NCBI RefSeq assembly: GCF_000744735.1
Contig: NZ_JQMM01000001.1
Location: 1,736,001-1,800,000 of the forward strand
DNA length: 64,000 nucleotides
Reading direction: 5' to 3'
From: Porticoccus hydrocarbonoclasticus MCTG13d
GTDB taxonomy: Bacteria; Pseudomonadota; Gammaproteobacteria; Pseudomonadales; Porticoccaceae
Part shown: positions 1 through 9,291 of the stretch, one piece after another
Position numbering within the stretch: the first letter of the stretch is position 1
Layout: each line of letters opens with the position of its first letter
Position numbers and translations under genes: made by a program
The notes under the pieces: model-generated
The model's database searches: none
What the model saw: only the letters and a program-made list of their open reading frames with translations
What the model was told of the DNA's origin: nothing

Positions 1-34
1 CAGAAAAAGTTCCCGGAAACGATGGTGAAATTGC

Positions 35-1012
35 TCAATCCGGTGTCACATTTTTCAATAATTCGAGACAGCCAATCTGATTCAGCTGTGTGAGTTGCTG
101 GTCATCTTTGACCAGGATGGTGCCGGCAAACCCCAGCGCATTTATCGCCAGGTTGTTAAAGCTGCTTTGGCTTCGTGGAACAACCCAGATGTGTTCTCTG
201 GTCATCAGCAGATTGTGTGCCGGTGCCAGGCTGTCAGCCAGATTGTGCGGCTCAAACTCACTGAGAATCCTATGATAATTGTGGCAGTTGAGCTCGGCGC
301 AGCGTCTGATTTCATCGGACTCGTTGCCAACGGGATATGCTGTTCTTGCAACTCTGTGGGGAAATGGCAGTGTTGACTGCTTGCTGTCTTCTGCAGCCAA
401 GGGCAGGTGTTTGAACAACGGCTCGAAGGGGTAGTTGTTGTCGGTCTCATTTTTGATCTTGGTAAAGGGAATCATCTGCAGGTGTTTGTGGGTAATGCTT
501 GAACCGGCCTCGGGGCCGCCATTAAAAAAAACCAATCCCTGTTGGGCCTGCAGGCAAATCAACGCTGCATGAAAGTCTTCGCTATTGAGTGGTTCACGCT
601 GATGGGCGAATTCCGTTGTTACCATCAGTATGTGATGGTCCATCACGTTAAACTTATTTAACAGGCAGCGGTAATGCTCTGTCAGTTCACCCACATAAAG
701 CGCCGGTTCGTAGGGTAAAAAAGGGTCAAAGTCCTCGGGTTTTTTAATCTGGGAGGCCGCATCTTTGGTCGCCTTCGACTTGCGGGCAAGATTGGCCACA
801 ACTCTGATTTGCAGGTGGAGCGTGTGTTGGTCAAGCATGACCTGTTGCTCGATACAGCGGGTGGGAATCGATTTAAGTGCACCGGATGATAGGGCCGACT
901 TTGTAACCGTCTGTACCTGTTGCCAGAGTGCTGTCCCGGAAAGATTGGTCAATGGGTACTCCTGAATTAAACCGTTGTTGATAAATGGCCGTGTGGAAAT
1001 TATTTTGCGCAT
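35..1012 (-). CDS. Ap4A phosphorylase / ATP adenylyltransferase family protein
   Basis: The 325-residue protein resembles the bacterial and fungal diadenosine tetraphosphate phosphorylases, which split Ap4A with phosphate into ATP and ADP. A HIT-like catalytic triad is visible as H175-x-H177-x-Q179 (THKHLQM), preceded by a glycine-rich NGGPEAGSS stretch. The C-terminal part (HNLLMTREHIWVVPRSQ, then INALGFAG) matches the C-terminal ATP-adenylyltransferase domain of this family. It should be a soluble cytoplasmic enzyme. It is transcribed divergently from trmH across a gap of about 75 bp, so it is probably a single-gene unit. The family call is firm; whether the direction in vivo is phosphorolysis or adenylyl transfer cannot be read from sequence. 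Confidence 0.82.
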   Translation of the reverse strand: MRKIISTRPFINNGLIQEYPLTNLSGTALWQQVQTVTKSALSSGALKSIPTRCIEQQVMLDQHTLHLQIRVVANLARKSKATKDAASQIKKPEDFDPFLPYEPALYVGELTEHYRCLLNKFNVMDHHILMVTTEFAHQREPLNSEDFHAALICLQAQQGLVFFNGGPEAGSSITHKHLQMIPFTKIKNETDNNYPFEPLFKHLPLAAEDSKQSTLPFPHRVARTAYPVGNESDEIRRCAELNCHNYHRILSEFEPHNLADSLAPAHNLLMTREHIWVVPRSQSSFNNLAINALGFAGTILVKDDQQLTQLNQIGCLELLKNVTPD

Positions 1013-1087
1013 GACTCAACCTGCCTGCAAGCATCAGGTTACAATTTGTTGGATTATCAATCCGTCCCCAACCAGGCATGCTAAATA

Positions 1088-1768
1088 ATGACGCCGCAAC
1101 GCTTTGAGAAAATTCAGCACGTGCTGAACCGTCGCCAACCGGATCTGACGGTTATTACTGATCAGGTTCACAAGGGACAAAACCTTTCTGCCATCCTTCG
1201 TACCTGTGATGCCGTTGGTATCCTCCGGGTGCACGCTGTTTATGATACCGGCTATTTTCGTCCACACACGGGGACTGCAATGGGTTCTCAGAAATGGGTT
1301 AAAACCGAGGTTCACCGTAAAATTACCGAGCCCATCGAGCGGCTCCAACAGCAGGATTTTCAAGTCCTTGCTGCCCATTGCGATGGGGATGCCATGGATT
1401 ATCGTGACGTCGATTACACCAGGCCAACCGCGTTGGTTTTAGGCGCAGAAAAGCGCGGTGTCAGTGGGCCGGCACTGGATAAAGTGGACGGTTGTGTGGT
1501 GGTACCGATGATGGGCATGTCTGAATCATATAATGTCTCGGTGGCCTGTGCGATCATCCTTGCTGAGGCGCAGCGCCAGAGGGCTATTGCCGGACTTTAC
1601 CGTCAGTGTCGTCTGCCCGATGAAGAATACCACCGATTATTGTTTGAGTGGTGTCAGCCGGTGATTGCCAGGTTTTGCCAGGCGCGGGATCTTGCCTATC
1701 CTGAACTGGACGACACGGGATACCTGGTGAATCCTCAACAATTTTCAGATTTGGCAAGCCGCTCTTAG
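1088..1768 (+). CDS. trmH: tRNA (guanosine-18-2'-O)-methyltransferase TrmH
   Basis: A 226-residue SPOUT-class RNA methyltransferase that methylates the 2'-hydroxyl of G18 in the D-loop of tRNAs using S-adenosylmethionine. The three SPOUT motifs are present: the N-terminal N-LSAILRTCDAVG segment, LVLGAEKRGVSGPAL, and the knot segment VVVPMMGMSESYNVSVACAI. The C-terminal tail after the knot, about 60 residues, is the TrmH-type extension and separates it from the longer RlmB group. Length fits E. coli TrmH (229). It starts with ATG and lies alone between a divergent gene and the acyl-CoA dehydrogenase, 134 bp downstream. Confidence 0.92.
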   Translation: MTPQRFEKIQHVLNRRQPDLTVITDQVHKGQNLSAILRTCDAVGILRVHAVYDTGYFRPHTGTAMGSQKWVKTEVHRKITEPIERLQQQDFQVLAAHCDGDAMDYRDVDYTRPTALVLGAEKRGVSGPALDKVDGCVVVPMMGMSESYNVSVACAIILAEAQRQRAIAGLYRQCRLPDEEYHRLLFEWCQPVIARFCQARDLAYPELDDTGYLVNPQQFSDLASRS

Positions 1769-1902
1769 TGTAATGTATGTTCGCTCTCCGGTTTTTTTAC
1801 AGTACTAATAAGTCACAAACTTGCCATGGAATATCATTAAAAAGCGATAGAATCGGTCCACTGTATTTATTTTTCGGAAGCATTTTTTAAAAGGTTCAGA
1901 CC

Positions 1903-3681
1903 ATGACAATTTACAGAGCACCCACAGCCGACATGACCTTTTTGCTCAATCACGTTTTGGCGATGGATGAGATCGCGGCATTGCCGGGTTTTGAAGATGC
2001 CACCCCGGATATGGTGGACGCTATTCTGACTGAAGCCGCGCGCTTTTTTGGCGAAGTGGTCGCTCCGACCAATCAGCTGGCTGACAGGCAGGGGACGCAG
2101 CTCGATGGCACTACGGTCATCACTGCCCCGGTACTGGACGGCATCTATCAACAGATGCTGGAAGCTGGCTGGATGGGGTTGGCGGCCGATGTGGATTTTG
2201 GTGGTCAGGGTATGCCGGGTGTGCTGTCCATCGCCGTTGATGAGATGAGCCAGTCTGCCAATATGGCATTCGGTTTGTGCCCCATGTTGACCAAAGGTGT
2301 GGTCACAGCCCTGAGTATTTATGGCAGTGACCAGCAAAAAGCTTTTTACCTGCCGCGACTTATCTCCGGTGAATGGAGTGGCACCATGAACCTGACGGAG
2401 TCTCAGGCTGGCTCGGATCTGGCCGCAGTGCGCACCAAAGCCACGCCAAATGGCGACCATTACCTGCTCAGTGGCCAAAAGATTTTCATTACCTGGGGCG
2501 ATCATGAGTACACGGATAACATTATTCATCTGGTGTTGGCCAGAACTCCGGATGCTCCCGCCGGGGTCAAGGGCATCTCCCTGTTTCTGGTGCCCAAGTA
2601 TCAGTTCAAGGACGATGGCACGCGCGGTGAACGCAATGATGTCTATTGCGTCGGACTTGAACACAAGATGGGTATTCATGCGAGCCCCACCTGCACGCTT
2701 GCGTTCGGTGATAACGGTGGCGCAGTGGGCTATCTGATCGGTGAGGAAAACCAGGGCCTGGTCTACATGTTTGCCATGATGAATGAGGCACGCCTCGCCG
2801 TTGGCTTGCAGGGTGTCGCTGTCAGTGAGCGTGCCTACCAGCAAGCGGTCGCTTTTGCCAAAGATCGGATTCAGGGCGCGATTCCAGGTAAAAACGGGGT
2901 TGCCATCATTCATCACCCGGATGTCCGCCGTATGCTGATGCAAATGCGTGCTCTGACTGAAGGTGCCCGCGCCATGGCCTACTCTTCGTTAGCGCACGAA
3001 GATCGTGCACATAAAATGGAGGATGAGGAGCAGAGTCGCTATCACCAGAGGCGGGTTGACCTTTTGACGCCATTGGTAAAGGGCTGGTGCACGGAAATCA
3101 GTCTGGAGGTTACATCCCTTGGCATACAGGTGCACGGCGGTATGGGCTACGTAGAGGAAACCGGCGCTGCCCAACATCTGAGAGATGCTCGCATCCTGCC
3201 AATTTACGAGGGTACCAACGGTATCCAGGCCATGGACCTGGTGGGGCGTAAAATTGCCAGGGATCAGGGTTTGGGCGCAATGGAGTTGATCAAGGATCTC
3301 CATCCTGTCCTGCGCGAGGCCGGTGACGCAGGTCTGCCGGTAATCGCCGAGTCTTTATCGGCGTCGCTGGCTGATTTAAAAGAGGCGGTCGAGGTGCTTC
3401 TTGCCAGTGCGGCTGATGAAAACTGGGCAACCCCGGGTGCCATGGCGCATAACCTGCTCATGTTAATGGGCACATGTGTGGCCGGAGCCATGCTGGCAAA
3501 AAGCGCCGTGGCAGCCTCTAAATTACAAAAAGCGGATAGTGGCAACCCGCTATTCAACAGCAGCAAGCTGACCACAGCCAATTTTTTTGCAGAGCATGTT
3601 TTGCCGAGAACGGCCTCTTACCTGGCGGCGGTCAAGGCGGGTTCCGATTCGGTCCTGGCGCTGGATATTGATGCATTCTGA
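1903..3681 (+). CDS. acyl-CoA dehydrogenase (long form, DmdC/AcdA-like)
   Basis: A 592-residue FAD-dependent acyl-CoA dehydrogenase, the first enzyme type of a beta-oxidation round. It is about 200 residues longer than classical forms because of a C-terminal helical extension (about 470-592), as in 3-methylmercaptopropionyl-CoA dehydrogenase and its relatives. Visible hallmarks are NLTESQAGSDL for FAD and substrate binding near residue 165, the GVKGISLFLVPK strand, HGGMGYVEETGAAQHLRDARI, and IYEGTNGIQAMDL, which carries the usual catalytic glutamate. The ATG has an A-rich upstream stretch with an AGGTT-type ribosome site. The substrate (medium-chain acyl-CoA or the DMSP product MMPA-CoA) cannot be decided; no dmd genes are adjacent. 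Confidence 0.85.
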   Translation: MTIYRAPTADMTFLLNHVLAMDEIAALPGFEDATPDMVDAILTEAARFFGEVVAPTNQLADRQGTQLDGTTVITAPVLDGIYQQMLEAGWMGLAADVDFGGQGMPGVLSIAVDEMSQSANMAFGLCPMLTKGVVTALSIYGSDQQKAFYLPRLISGEWSGTMNLTESQAGSDLAAVRTKATPNGDHYLLSGQKIFITWGDHEYTDNIIHLVLARTPDAPAGVKGISLFLVPKYQFKDDGTRGERNDVYCVGLEHKMGIHASPTCTLAFGDNGGAVGYLIGEENQGLVYMFAMMNEARLAVGLQGVAVSERAYQQAVAFAKDRIQGAIPGKNGVAIIHHPDVRRMLMQMRALTEGARAMAYSSLAHEDRAHKMEDEEQSRYHQRRVDLLTPLVKGWCTEISLEVTSLGIQVHGGMGYVEETGAAQHLRDARILPIYEGTNGIQAMDLVGRKIARDQGLGAMELIKDLHPVLREAGDAGLPVIAESLSASLADLKEAVEVLLASAADENWATPGAMAHNLLMLMGTCVAGAMLAKSAVAASKLQKADSGNPLFNSSKLTTANFFAEHVLPRTASYLAAVKAGSDSVLALDIDAF

Positions 3682-3712
3682 TCGCTCGTCGACAAGAGCT
3701 GACAGCGAAGTT

Positions 3713-4582
3713 TCAATGATTGGCGTCCAGCAACCTCAAAAAAGCCCTGCCGGCATTGGACAGGCTCTTTTCGCGGTGGTGGATGTAACCGAGCTGTCGT
3801 TCTATGGTGATGCCGGGCAGTTCGATGATTCGGATGCCGGGCTCTACCATGCTGATGGGTAGCAGGCTCCAGCCGAGACTGATGCTGACCATCATCTTGA
3901 TGGTCTCCAGGTAGTTGGTGGTCATGGTGGTTGGCAGAGGTATGCCATGCTGCTCAAACACGTTGCGAAGCATCCGGCCTGTGTAGGTTCCCGGTCCCGG
4001 AAGGATTGCCGGGTAACGTCGCAGGGTCTCGAGTGTCACCTGGGGTTCTTTCAGCAGGCTGTGATCATCCGATACCATGAAAGCCAGAATATCAGGCCAG
4101 ATGATGCGTGATTCAATTTTGGGGTTAGCCTGTGGCGCCAGGGTGATGACAGCCACTTCAAACCTGCCCTGTAAAACCCCCTCATAGGCTTTTTCTGAAT
4201 CCATAAAATCCACCTCCATGGTTACGGAGGGGTAGTGTTGGGCGAATTGTTTTAGCACCGGTGGCAAGCGGTGCAGTCCGATATGATGGCTGATTGCCAG
4301 CCGCAATCGGCCGGCAATGTCCCCGGTGAGGTCGCTGATGGCCTGTTGTGTGTCTGCAACTTCCCGCAGGATACGGGCAGCTCTGGGCAGCAGTGCTTCC
4401 CCGGCCTCGGTCAGGGTGACCGATCGGGCAATCCGGTCAAATAGTCGACATTTCAGCTTTTCCTCAAGCAGCGCAATCCGTTTGCTGACGGCGGGCTGCG
4501 TCATGTGAATGCGCTCTGCCGCGATAGAAAATGATCCTGTCTCGGCCACAGCTATAAACGATTCCAGTAATTGGGTATCCAT
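3713..4582 (-). CDS. LysR-family transcriptional regulator divergent from leuCDB
   Basis: A 289-residue LysR-type regulator. The N-terminal winged helix-turn-helix is clear (LESFIAVAETGSFSIAAERI, then TQPAVSKRIALLEEKL), followed by a periplasmic-binding-protein-like effector domain from about residue 90. It is head-to-head with leuC across 114 bp containing an interrupted TTGATT/AATCAA inverted repeat next to its own start codon. This is the usual layout of a LysR protein controlling itself and the opposite gene. A role in leucine-operon control is therefore a positional inference. The effector is unknown. Confidence 0.85.
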   Translation of the reverse strand: MDTQLLESFIAVAETGSFSIAAERIHMTQPAVSKRIALLEEKLKCRLFDRIARSVTLTEAGEALLPRAARILREVADTQQAISDLTGDIAGRLRLAISHHIGLHRLPPVLKQFAQHYPSVTMEVDFMDSEKAYEGVLQGRFEVAVITLAPQANPKIESRIIWPDILAFMVSDDHSLLKEPQVTLETLRRYPAILPGPGTYTGRMLRNVFEQHGIPLPTTMTTNYLETIKMMVSISLGWSLLPISMVEPGIRIIELPGITIERQLGYIHHREKSLSNAGRAFLRLLDANH

Positions 4583-4586
4583 GATA

Positions 4587-4616
4587 TTGATTATAACTAT
4601 TCTATATAGGAATCAA
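4587..4616. promoter_or_regulatory. candidate LysR operator between the regulator and leuC
   Basis: TTGATT (4587-4592) and AATCAA (4611-4616) form an inverted repeat. It encloses an AT-rich core with a second, shorter dyad (CTAT/ATAG). It lies directly upstream of the LysR start codon and about 20 bp upstream of the leuC -35 element, a normal place for an autoregulatory LysR site. Binding is inferred only from symmetry and position. Confidence 0.35.
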
Positions 4617-4635
4617 AATTATAAAAAAGATGAAT

Positions 4636-4664
4636 TTGTGTTATTTGATGGCGATCCTTAAAAT
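4636..4664 (+). promoter_or_regulatory. sigma-70 promoter of leuCDB
   Basis: TTGTGT (4636-4641) and TAAAAT (4659-4664) are separated by 17 bp, close to the sigma-70 consensus. They would start transcription near 4671, about 25 nt before the leuC ATG. This short leader leaves no room for a leucine-rich leader peptide, so attenuation of the enterobacterial leuL type is not expected here. Confidence 0.5.
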
Positions 4665-4696
4665 ACTCGCAATGATTAATTTTAGTGGTGCTTAAG

Positions 4697-6133
4697 ATGG
4701 CTGGTAAAACCCTTTACGATAAACTTTGGGACGCACACCTGGTGCAACAGCGCGAAAACGGTTCTGCGCTACTGTATATCGACCGTCATATTCTGCATGA
4801 AGTAACCTCGCCGCAGGCATTTGAGGGTTTGCGGTTGGCCGGTCGCAAACCCTGGCGGCTGGATACAAATATTGCCACGCCTGACCACAATATATCGACA
4901 GACCGCGAAGAGCGGGCAGCGGGTGTGGATGCGATCCCGGATGAAACGTCCCGGATTCAGGTGAAAACGCTGGATGAGAACTGTGAATCTTTCGGTATTC
5001 GTGAATTTAAAATGAATGAAATGGGGCAGGGCATTGTGCATGTGATGGGCCCCGAACTCGGTGCTTCGCTGCCCGGTATGAGCGTTGTCTGCGGTGATTC
5101 CCACACGGCGACCCATGGCGCATTTGCCTGTCTGGCCCATGGTATTGGAACTTCAGAAGTGGAGCATGTGCTCGCTACTCAGTGCCTTGTGACCCAGAAA
5201 ATGAAAAACCTGTTGATTAAGGTGGACGGTGAGCTGGGAGTAGGTGTCACTGCGAAGGACGTGATCCTTGCCATCATCGGTGAGATAGGTACTGCCGGTG
5301 GAAATGGCTACGCCATTGAATTTGCCGGCCAGGTTTTTCGTGATATGTCCATTGAGGGTCGCATGACCGTCTGTAATATGGCTATCGAGGCGGGTGCCAG
5401 GGTGGGCATGGTAGCTGTGGACGATAAAACCATTGCCTATTTCAAAGGCCGACGTTTTGCCCCGACCGGTGAAATGTGGGACAGGGCCGTCAGCTACTGG
5501 CGCACGCTACAAAGTGATTCAGATGCTGTTTTTGATAAAACGGTCGTCATCAGTGGCAGTGACATCGTGCCACAGGTCAGTTGGGGTACTTCGCCTGAGA
5601 TGGTTGTCCCGGTCACAGGCAGCATCCCTCGCATTGAAGATGAGACGGATCCAGTCAAGCGTCAGGCTATCGAACGCGCCTTGAAATATATGGGCCTGCA
5701 GGGTGGCAGCTCGGTGACCAGTATTCCCGTAGACCGGGTATTTATCGGCTCTTGTACCAACTCCCGTATTGAGGACTTGCGGGCCGCAGCAGCGATTGCC
5801 GAGGGTCGCAAGGTGGCGTCAACAGTGAAACAGGTGCTGGTTGTCCCGGGCTCGCAAATGGTCAAGGCGCAGGCTGAATCGGAAGGGCTTGATCAAATAT
5901 TTATCGAAGCAGGGATGGAGTGGCGAGAGCCCGGATGTTCCATGTGTCTGGCCATGAATGCCGACAAGCTCGGTGCGGGCGAACACTGTGCTTCAACGTC
6001 CAATCGGAATTTTGAAGGACGTCAGGGTAATGGTGGCCGTACCCATCTGCTCAGCCCTGCCATGGCTGCAGCCGCCGCTATTGCTGGGCATATTACAGAT
6101 GTTCGTTCGTTGAACCAGAGGAGCATGGCATGA
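4697..6133 (+). CDS. leuC: 3-isopropylmalate dehydratase large subunit
   Basis: Large subunit of isopropylmalate isomerase, which with LeuD converts 2-isopropylmalate to 3-isopropylmalate in leucine synthesis. The start at ATG 4697 ([14 protein letters not shown]) is chosen over an in-frame GTG four codons upstream because it matches the family N-terminus. That gives 478 residues (466 in E. coli). The three cysteines holding the labile [4Fe-4S] cluster are C353 (IGSCTNSR), C414 and C417 (GCSMCLAMN). [22 protein letters not shown] is also conserved. The stop overlaps the leuD start in ATGA, indicating translational coupling. Confidence 0.95.
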   Translation: MAGKTLYDKLWDAHLVQQRENGSALLYIDRHILHEVTSPQAFEGLRLAGRKPWRLDTNIATPDHNISTDREERAAGVDAIPDETSRIQVKTLDENCESFGIREFKMNEMGQGIVHVMGPELGASLPGMSVVCGDSHTATHGAFACLAHGIGTSEVEHVLATQCLVTQKMKNLLIKVDGELGVGVTAKDVILAIIGEIGTAGGNGYAIEFAGQVFRDMSIEGRMTVCNMAIEAGARVGMVAVDDKTIAYFKGRRFAPTGEMWDRAVSYWRTLQSDSDAVFDKTVVISGSDIVPQVSWGTSPEMVVPVTGSIPRIEDETDPVKRQAIERALKYMGLQGGSSVTSIPVDRVFIGSCTNSRIEDLRAAAAIAEGRKVASTVKQVLVVPGSQMVKAQAESEGLDQIFIEAGMEWREPGCSMCLAMNADKLGAGEHCASTSNRNFEGRQGNGGRTHLLSPAMAAAAAIAGHITDVRSLNQRSMA

Positions 6134-6777
6134 AAGTGTTTACCGTACATAAAGGGCTGGTGGCCCCTATGGACAGGGCCAACGTCGATACCGACATGAT
6201 CATTCCAAAACAGTTTTTGAAGTCGATCAAGCGCACCGGGTTTGGTCCCAATCTATTTGATGAGTTGCGTTACCTTGATGAAGGTCAACCCGGGCAGGAG
6301 GGCCGCGAAAGACCTCTCAATCCGGATTTTCCGCTCAATTGGCCCCGCTATCAGGGGGCTTCCATCCTGTTGGCTCGAGAAAACTTTGGTTGTGGTTCCA
6401 GTCGTGAACATGCGCCGTGGGCTCTGGAAGACTATGGATTCAGGGTGATTATTGCTCCCAGTTATGCCGATATATTCTTTAATAATTGCTTTAAAAATGG
6501 ATTGCTACCTATTGTTTTAAATGAAAATATTGTTGCTGATTTGTTCTGTGAGGCTGAGCAGAATCCTGGCTATCAGTTGACTGTGGACCTGCCTCGCCAA
6601 CGGTTGATCAAGCCGGATGGCGAAGTGCTCTCCTTTGAGATTGACCCGTTTTACAAGCAGTGTTTGCTGGAAGGGCTCGATGAAATTGGTTTGACCCTGA
6701 AAGAAGCCGATACCATTCGTGCCTATGAAGCACAGCAAGAGATACGTTGTCCGTGGCTGTTCCATGCCATCAAATAA
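6130..6777 (+). CDS. leuD: 3-isopropylmalate dehydratase small subunit
   Basis: The 215-residue swivel-domain partner of LeuC. Diagnostic segments are [22 protein letters not shown] near residue 20 and [15 protein letters not shown] near residue 95, which supplies the substrate-binding arginine and serine loop. The start lies inside the leuC stop codon, so both subunits should be made in equal amounts. Codons 115-140 are strikingly AT-rich compared with the rest of the operon but are in frame and conserved in character. Confidence 0.95.
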   Translation: MKVFTVHKGLVAPMDRANVDTDMIIPKQFLKSIKRTGFGPNLFDELRYLDEGQPGQEGRERPLNPDFPLNWPRYQGASILLARENFGCGSSREHAPWALEDYGFRVIIAPSYADIFFNNCFKNGLLPIVLNENIVADLFCEAEQNPGYQLTVDLPRQRLIKPDGEVLSFEIDPFYKQCLLEGLDEIGLTLKEADTIRAYEAQQEIRCPWLFHAIK

Positions 6778-6789
6778 AGGATTCCGGCA

Positions 6790-7863
6790 GTGAGTAGAAA
6801 AGTACTGATATTGAAGGGGGATCATATTGGTCCCGAAATCGTCAATGAAGCCACTAAGGTGCTGCATCGAATTGATGAAAGGTTCCATCTCGGCCTGCAA
6901 TTTGAAGAGGGCCTGTTGGGCGGTGCCGCCTACGACGCGGTAGGGGATCCCTGCCCTGAAGCGACCCTGGAAAAAGCCCGGCAGAGTGACGCTGTTTTGA
7001 TGGGGTCAGTCGGGGGGCCCGAGTGGGATAAGGTTGACAGGCAGCTACGTCCCGAGAAAGGTTTGCTCAAATTGCGCTCGGGCCTGGGGTTGTTCGGTAA
7101 TTTGCGCCCTGCGATTCTCTACCCTCAGCTGGCAGGGGCCTCGTCCCTGAAACCGGAAATTGTGTCTGGCCTGGACATCCTGATTGTTCGTGAGTTAACG
7201 GGTGGGATCTATTTCGGTGAGCCCAGAGGTATCCGGGTGCTGGAAAATGGTGAGCGAGAGGGGTTCAACACCTATAAATATTCGGAATCCGAAATTGTTC
7301 GTATCGGCAAGCTGGCATTTGAGGCGGCCAGAGTGCGCAACCGCCGGGTCTGTTCCGTGGATAAGGCCAACGTGCTGGAGGCCACTATTCTCTGGCGAGA
7401 AGTGATGCAAGTGTTGGCAAGTGACTATCCGGACGTAGAGCTGAGTCACATGTATGTAGATAATGCTGCCATGCAGCTGATCAAGGCGCCCAAGCAGTTT
7501 GATGTGATTGTCACTGGCAACATGTTTGGTGACATTCTGTCAGATGCGGCTGCGATGTTAACCGGTTCGATAGGCATGTTACCCTCTGCTTCGCTCGACA
7601 GGAACGGCAAAGGCCTCTACGAACCCTGTCATGGCTCGGCGCCGGATATTACCGGCCGGGGCATTGCCAATCCGCTCGCAACCATACTCTCCGCCGCAAT
7701 GATGCTGCGTTACTCCCTGCAGGCCCCGGATGCCGCTGTTGCTATCGAACAGGCTGTGAGCGCCGTGCTGGATAATGGACTGCGTACGTCAGACATCTAT
7801 ACTGAAGGGACCCGAAAGGTGAGCACTGCTGAAATGGGCGATGCGGTAGTGGCGGCACTCTGA
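6790..7863 (+). CDS. leuB: 3-isopropylmalate dehydrogenase
   Basis: NAD-dependent oxidative decarboxylation of 3-isopropylmalate, the third leucine-specific step. The 357-residue protein begins with GTG 12 nt after the leuD stop, preceded by a GGATTCCGG ribosome-site region. Family marks are [63 protein letters not shown] and [14 protein letters not shown] (Mg-binding aspartates). One oddity is GDHIGPEI where GDGIGPE[IV] is usual: a His replaces the second Gly. This is at the nucleotide-facing loop and may be tolerated. It closes the leuCDB unit; asd follows after 55 bp. Confidence 0.95.
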   Translation: MSRKVLILKGDHIGPEIVNEATKVLHRIDERFHLGLQFEEGLLGGAAYDAVGDPCPEATLEKARQSDAVLMGSVGGPEWDKVDRQLRPEKGLLKLRSGLGLFGNLRPAILYPQLAGASSLKPEIVSGLDILIVRELTGGIYFGEPRGIRVLENGEREGFNTYKYSESEIVRIGKLAFEAARVRNRRVCSVDKANVLEATILWREVMQVLASDYPDVELSHMYVDNAAMQLIKAPKQFDVIVTGNMFGDILSDAAAMLTGSIGMLPSASLDRNGKGLYEPCHGSAPDITGRGIANPLATILSAAMMLRYSLQAPDAAVAIEQAVSAVLDNGLRTSDIYTEGTRKVSTAEMGDAVVAAL

Positions 7864-7918
7864 GGTGTGCTTAAAATTAAAGTATTTTCTCTGATAAATT
7901 TATAATAGGTTGAATTAA

Positions 7919-9037
7919 ATGAATAAAGTTGGTTTTGTAGGTTGGCGAGGAATGGTGGGTTCGGTCCTGATGGAGCGCATGCAGCAGGAGAATGACTTCG
8001 CTCTGATCGAGCCCATATTCTTTACGACTTCCCAATTGGGTCAGCCTGGCCCGCAGGTGGTCGGCGTCGATGTTCCGCCGCTACAGGATGCCAATGATGT
8101 CGAATCACTGGCAAAAATGGATATTATCATCACTTGTCAGGGAGGCGATTACACCAAAGCGGTGTATCCACAGTTGCGAAATGCTGGTTGGCGGGGCTAC
8201 TGGATTGATGCCGCCTCTGCCTTGCGGATGGCCGATGATGCGCTGATTGTTCTGGACCCGGTTAATCTGTCTGTGATTAAAGATGGCATCGGTCGTGGAG
8301 TCAAAAACTTTATCGGTGGCAATTGTACTGTCAGTCTGATGCTGATGGCGATGGGCGGCTTGTTCAATAAAGGACTGGTGGAATGGACCTCTGCCATGAC
8401 GTATCAAGCGGCATCCGGTGCGGGCGCACAGAATATGCGTGAACTGATTGCCCAAATGGGCGTTATCGAACACTCGGTGGCATCAGAACTTGCCAATCCT
8501 GCCTCTGCAATTCTTGAGATTGACCAAAAAGTTGCCGCTGCCATGCGCAGTAGCTCACTGCCGACGGATCACTTCGGCGCACCGTTAGCGGGTAGCCTGT
8601 TGCCCTGGATTGATGTGCAGTTGGAGAGTGGGCAAAGCAAGGAGGAGTGGAAAGGCCAGGCTGAAACCAATAAGGTTCTCGGCCGCTCTGGCAATACGGT
8701 GATTCCGGTTGACGGCATCTGTGTCCGTATCGGTGCGATGCGTTGTCACAGTCAGGCGTTGACCGTAAAGCTGACTCAGGATGTGCCCCTGGATGAAATA
8801 GAGTCCATCATTGCCGAGTCCAATGACTGGGTTAAGGTTGTGCCCAATGAGCGTGAGGCATCGCTGCGAGAATTGACACCAGCGGCGGTTAACGGTCATC
8901 TGCATGTGCCGGTAGGACGATTGCGTAAAATGAATATGGGTAGTCAATATCTCTCTGCGTTTACGGTTGGCGACCAGCTTTTATGGGGCGCAGCGGAACC
9001 ACTGCGTCGGATGTTGCGCATATTACTGGAAGCCTGA
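7919..9037 (+). CDS. asd: aspartate-semialdehyde dehydrogenase
   Basis: Reduces aspartyl-4-phosphate to aspartate semialdehyde for lysine, threonine, methionine and diaminopimelate synthesis. The 372-residue protein carries the NADP fold ([18 protein letters not shown]), the catalytic cysteine C136 in GGNCTVSLM, and the substrate loop [15 protein letters not shown]. It belongs to the E. coli-type (gram-negative) Asd group by length and by the GWRGMVG motif. Position between leuB and fimV is the common Pseudomonas-like arrangement. It is probably essential through cell-wall precursor supply. Confidence 0.95.
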   Translation: MNKVGFVGWRGMVGSVLMERMQQENDFALIEPIFFTTSQLGQPGPQVVGVDVPPLQDANDVESLAKMDIIITCQGGDYTKAVYPQLRNAGWRGYWIDAASALRMADDALIVLDPVNLSVIKDGIGRGVKNFIGGNCTVSLMLMAMGGLFNKGLVEWTSAMTYQAASGAGAQNMRELIAQMGVIEHSVASELANPASAILEIDQKVAAAMRSSSLPTDHFGAPLAGSLLPWIDVQLESGQSKEEWKGQAETNKVLGRSGNTVIPVDGICVRIGAMRCHSQALTVKLTQDVPLDEIESIIAESNDWVKVVPNEREASLRELTPAAVNGHLHVPVGRLRKMNMGSQYLSAFTVGDQLLWGAAEPLRRMLRILLEA

Positions 9038-9050
9038 CGGTTGAAAATGG

Positions 9051-9105
9051 ACCGGTGTATCGTGTTCAGGACAGCATTAACCGCACTGAACAGAGGCCGG
9101 TTTTG
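9051..9105 (+). terminator. candidate terminator after asd
   Basis: Nested inverted repeats ACCGG (9051-9055)/CCGGT (9097-9101) and GTTCAG (9063-9068)/CTGAAC (9086-9091) end in TTTTG. The inner loop is long and the two stems are joined by unequal single strands, so this is a weak call. It sits 14 bp after the asd stop and before the 250-bp fimV upstream region. Confidence 0.35.
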
Positions 9106-9291
9106 TGCAATCGGTCATAGTTCAGGTTGATCAGTCCGGTTATTTGTCGATATTTGGTTGCCATGGCAGTTGAACAATTCTTATTAGTCATAAATACTTG
9201 CAGACGGAACCTAATAAGGTGTGAACAGTTTTCTGAAAAGTTTCAGATCCGGGCAGGAAACTGTCTCACAAAGTAAAACAGGGAATATCCT

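Noticed and set aside
1867-2943. 358-codon open frame on the - strand opposite the acyl-CoA dehydrogenase
   Set aside because: Antisense shadow; the sense protein has all catalytic motifs.
4583-4696. Leucine attenuator with a leader peptide
   Set aside because: The promoter lies only about 30 bp before leuC; no Leu-rich short frame or terminator fits.
7901-7906. TATAAT as an asd promoter
   Set aside because: It is so close to the asd ATG that the mRNA would have almost no leader, and no -35 is present.
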